Assembly: GCA_023150935.1 (NCBI GenBank)
Contig: JAKLJW010000002.1
Span: forward strand, 124,001-188,000
Direction of reading: 5' to 3'
Length of the DNA: 64,000 nucleotides
Origin: Candidatus Binatia bacterium
Lineage (GTDB): Bacteria > Desulfobacterota > Binatia > HRBIN30
In this document: positions 63,136 through 64,000 of the stretch, in pieces
Position numbering within the stretch: position 1 is the stretch's first letter
How the letters are laid out: each line of letters begins with the position of its first letter
Made by a program: the position numbers and the translations under genes
The notes under the pieces: generated by a model
The model's database searches: none
What the model saw: only the letters and a program-made list of their open reading frames with translations
Told to the model about the DNA's origin: nothing

Positions 63136-64000
63136 ATGCGGCGACGGGACGCGCAGCGCACTTACTTGCCCACTCTTGGCCGGAGGCCAAACGGCCTGAT
63201 CGGTGTTTCTGTTATCGTCTCGGTGGGACTGCACCTCGCCGTCCTGGCCCTGGCGACTGCCGTCACTGTCCGCACCTCCCCAATCACGCATTTAGTTCCC
63301 ATTGCGCTCTTGCCCGGCAGCGGGGCCGGCAAGACGACCAACGGGGGCGGCAGCGACCACCCGGAGAGTCGGCGCCCGGCTCCGGCCGCACAAGCCGAAC
63401 CCCCGGCTGCCGCCCCATCCGCACCCGCCCCACCGGCACCCGCGGTCGACCCCGAGGCGTCGGAGCGCGCAATCCCCCGCGCACCGACTCGCCCGCGCCA
63501 GCGCCGGGAACAACCGCGGACCACGCTTGCCGCCGCCGTTACCGAGGCCGCAACCCGGAGTGCGGCGGTAGTGCACGAACTGGCCGCAGCCGCGGAGCGG
63601 TCGGATTCCGCTCCCGCCTCTGACCCAGCCCCCGCCTCGGGCACGGGCATTTCCGCGGGGCCGGGCTCGGGCACAGGCGCGGGCTCCGGGTCGGACGGGG
63701 GCGATACGCGGGCGCACTGCGTTTACTGTCCGGAACCGCGCTATCCGATGATTGCCCGGCAGCGCGGCTGGGAAGGGACCGTTCGCGTCAGCCTCGCTGT
63801 CGGCCGCGACGGCAACGTCCAGACCGCGAGCCTGCGCCAGTCGTCGGGTCACGGCACCCTCGACGAGGCCGCCGTCGCGGTTGCGCGCCGCAGCCGCTTC
63901 ACGCCCCCCGAGACCAGCGGTCTCCCGACGCCACTGTTCGGCCATATCGAGTATCGGTTTCAACTCTCGCAGGCGCCGTGGTCGACGGCGCAGAAGGAAG
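63136..64000 (+). CDS. tonB: TonB energy transducer (partial)
   Basis: Open from the ATG at 63136 to the window end (288 codons). An N-terminal membrane helix (about 20-45: GVSVIVSVGLHLAVLALATAV) is followed by a long Pro/Ala/Gly-rich periplasmic linker and the TonB C-terminal domain beginning about residue 205 (RYPMIARQRGWEGTVRVSL, LDEAAVAVARRSRFTPP). TonB passes energy from the inner membrane to outer-membrane receptors such as BtuB. The cobalamin riboswitch upstream indicates B12 uptake. The C-terminus may be just outside the window. Confidence 0.92.
   Translation, partial: MRRRDAQRTYLPTLGRRPNGLIGVSVIVSVGLHLAVLALATAVTVRTSPITHLVPIALLPGSGAGKTTNGGGSDHPESRRPAPAAQAEPPAAAPSAPAPPAPAVDPEASERAIPRAPTRPRQRREQPRTTLAAAVTEAATRSAAVVHELAAAAERSDSAPASDPAPASGTGISAGPGSGTGAGSGSDGGDTRAHCVYCPEPRYPMIARQRGWEGTVRVSLAVGRDGNVQTASLRQSSGHGTLDEAAVAVARRSRFTPPETSGLPTPLFGHIEYRFQLSQAPWSTAQKE

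Overview
This 64 kb window comes from the chromosome of a GC-rich, diderm, probably uncultured bacterium. The outer membrane is implied by a TonB protein, a lipoprotein signal and many exported proteins. Several exported proteins carry Thr-Pro linkers, dockerin-like Asp-rich segments and a hydrophobic C-terminus followed by Arg. That combination is seen in Binatota / deltaproteobacteria-like metagenomic lineages, but the taxonomic guess is inference only. I see no rRNA, tRNA, CRISPR array, prophage or insertion sequence with a transposase.

Left part (1-8.7 kb): a glycosylation block with three polyprenyl-phosphate-sugar-synthase-like GT2 enzymes and two large GT-C membrane proteins, one an Agl23-like protein fused to an NHL propeller. 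Next come a secreted PI-PLC-like protein divergent from a YVTN-propeller surface protein (8.7-11.3 kb), and a four-gene minus-strand operon (11.3-14.8 kb) of a CarH-type B12 photoreceptor repressor, a small conserved protein, a cyclopropane fatty acid synthase and a CDP-alcohol phosphatidyltransferase. It looks like light-controlled membrane remodelling, and its promoter carries phased repeats that resemble a CarH operator.

Middle (15-37 kb): a CBS protein, a zinc-ribbon / adenylyl cyclase / AAA / TPR signalling protein, surface proteins, glutathione synthetase-like, PlsC, an odd AddB-like nuclease without its helicase, glycogen phosphorylase, a hybrid histidine kinase, a secreted M28 peptidase and a UbiB kinase. 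From 37 to 44.5 kb lies an accessory stretch with three small toxin-antitoxin-like cassettes, a DprE1/DprE2-like pair, a Rieske protein, a truncated four-helix-bundle gene with a hairpin-rich repeat, and gene remnants.

Right part (44.7-64 kb): exported proteins including a 1,579-residue propeller/P-domain protein, a long inverted repeat, an enolase-superfamily / amidohydrolase / GNAT operon, isocitrate dehydrogenase, a sulfotransferase, a cluster of hairpin repeats, and a GT2 / radical SAM / methyltransferase operon. The window ends with a cobalamin riboswitch upstream of tonB. Vitamin B12 recurs: riboswitch, CarH light sensor and a B12-type radical SAM enzyme are all present, so B12 status, light and envelope composition may be connected in this organism (inference).
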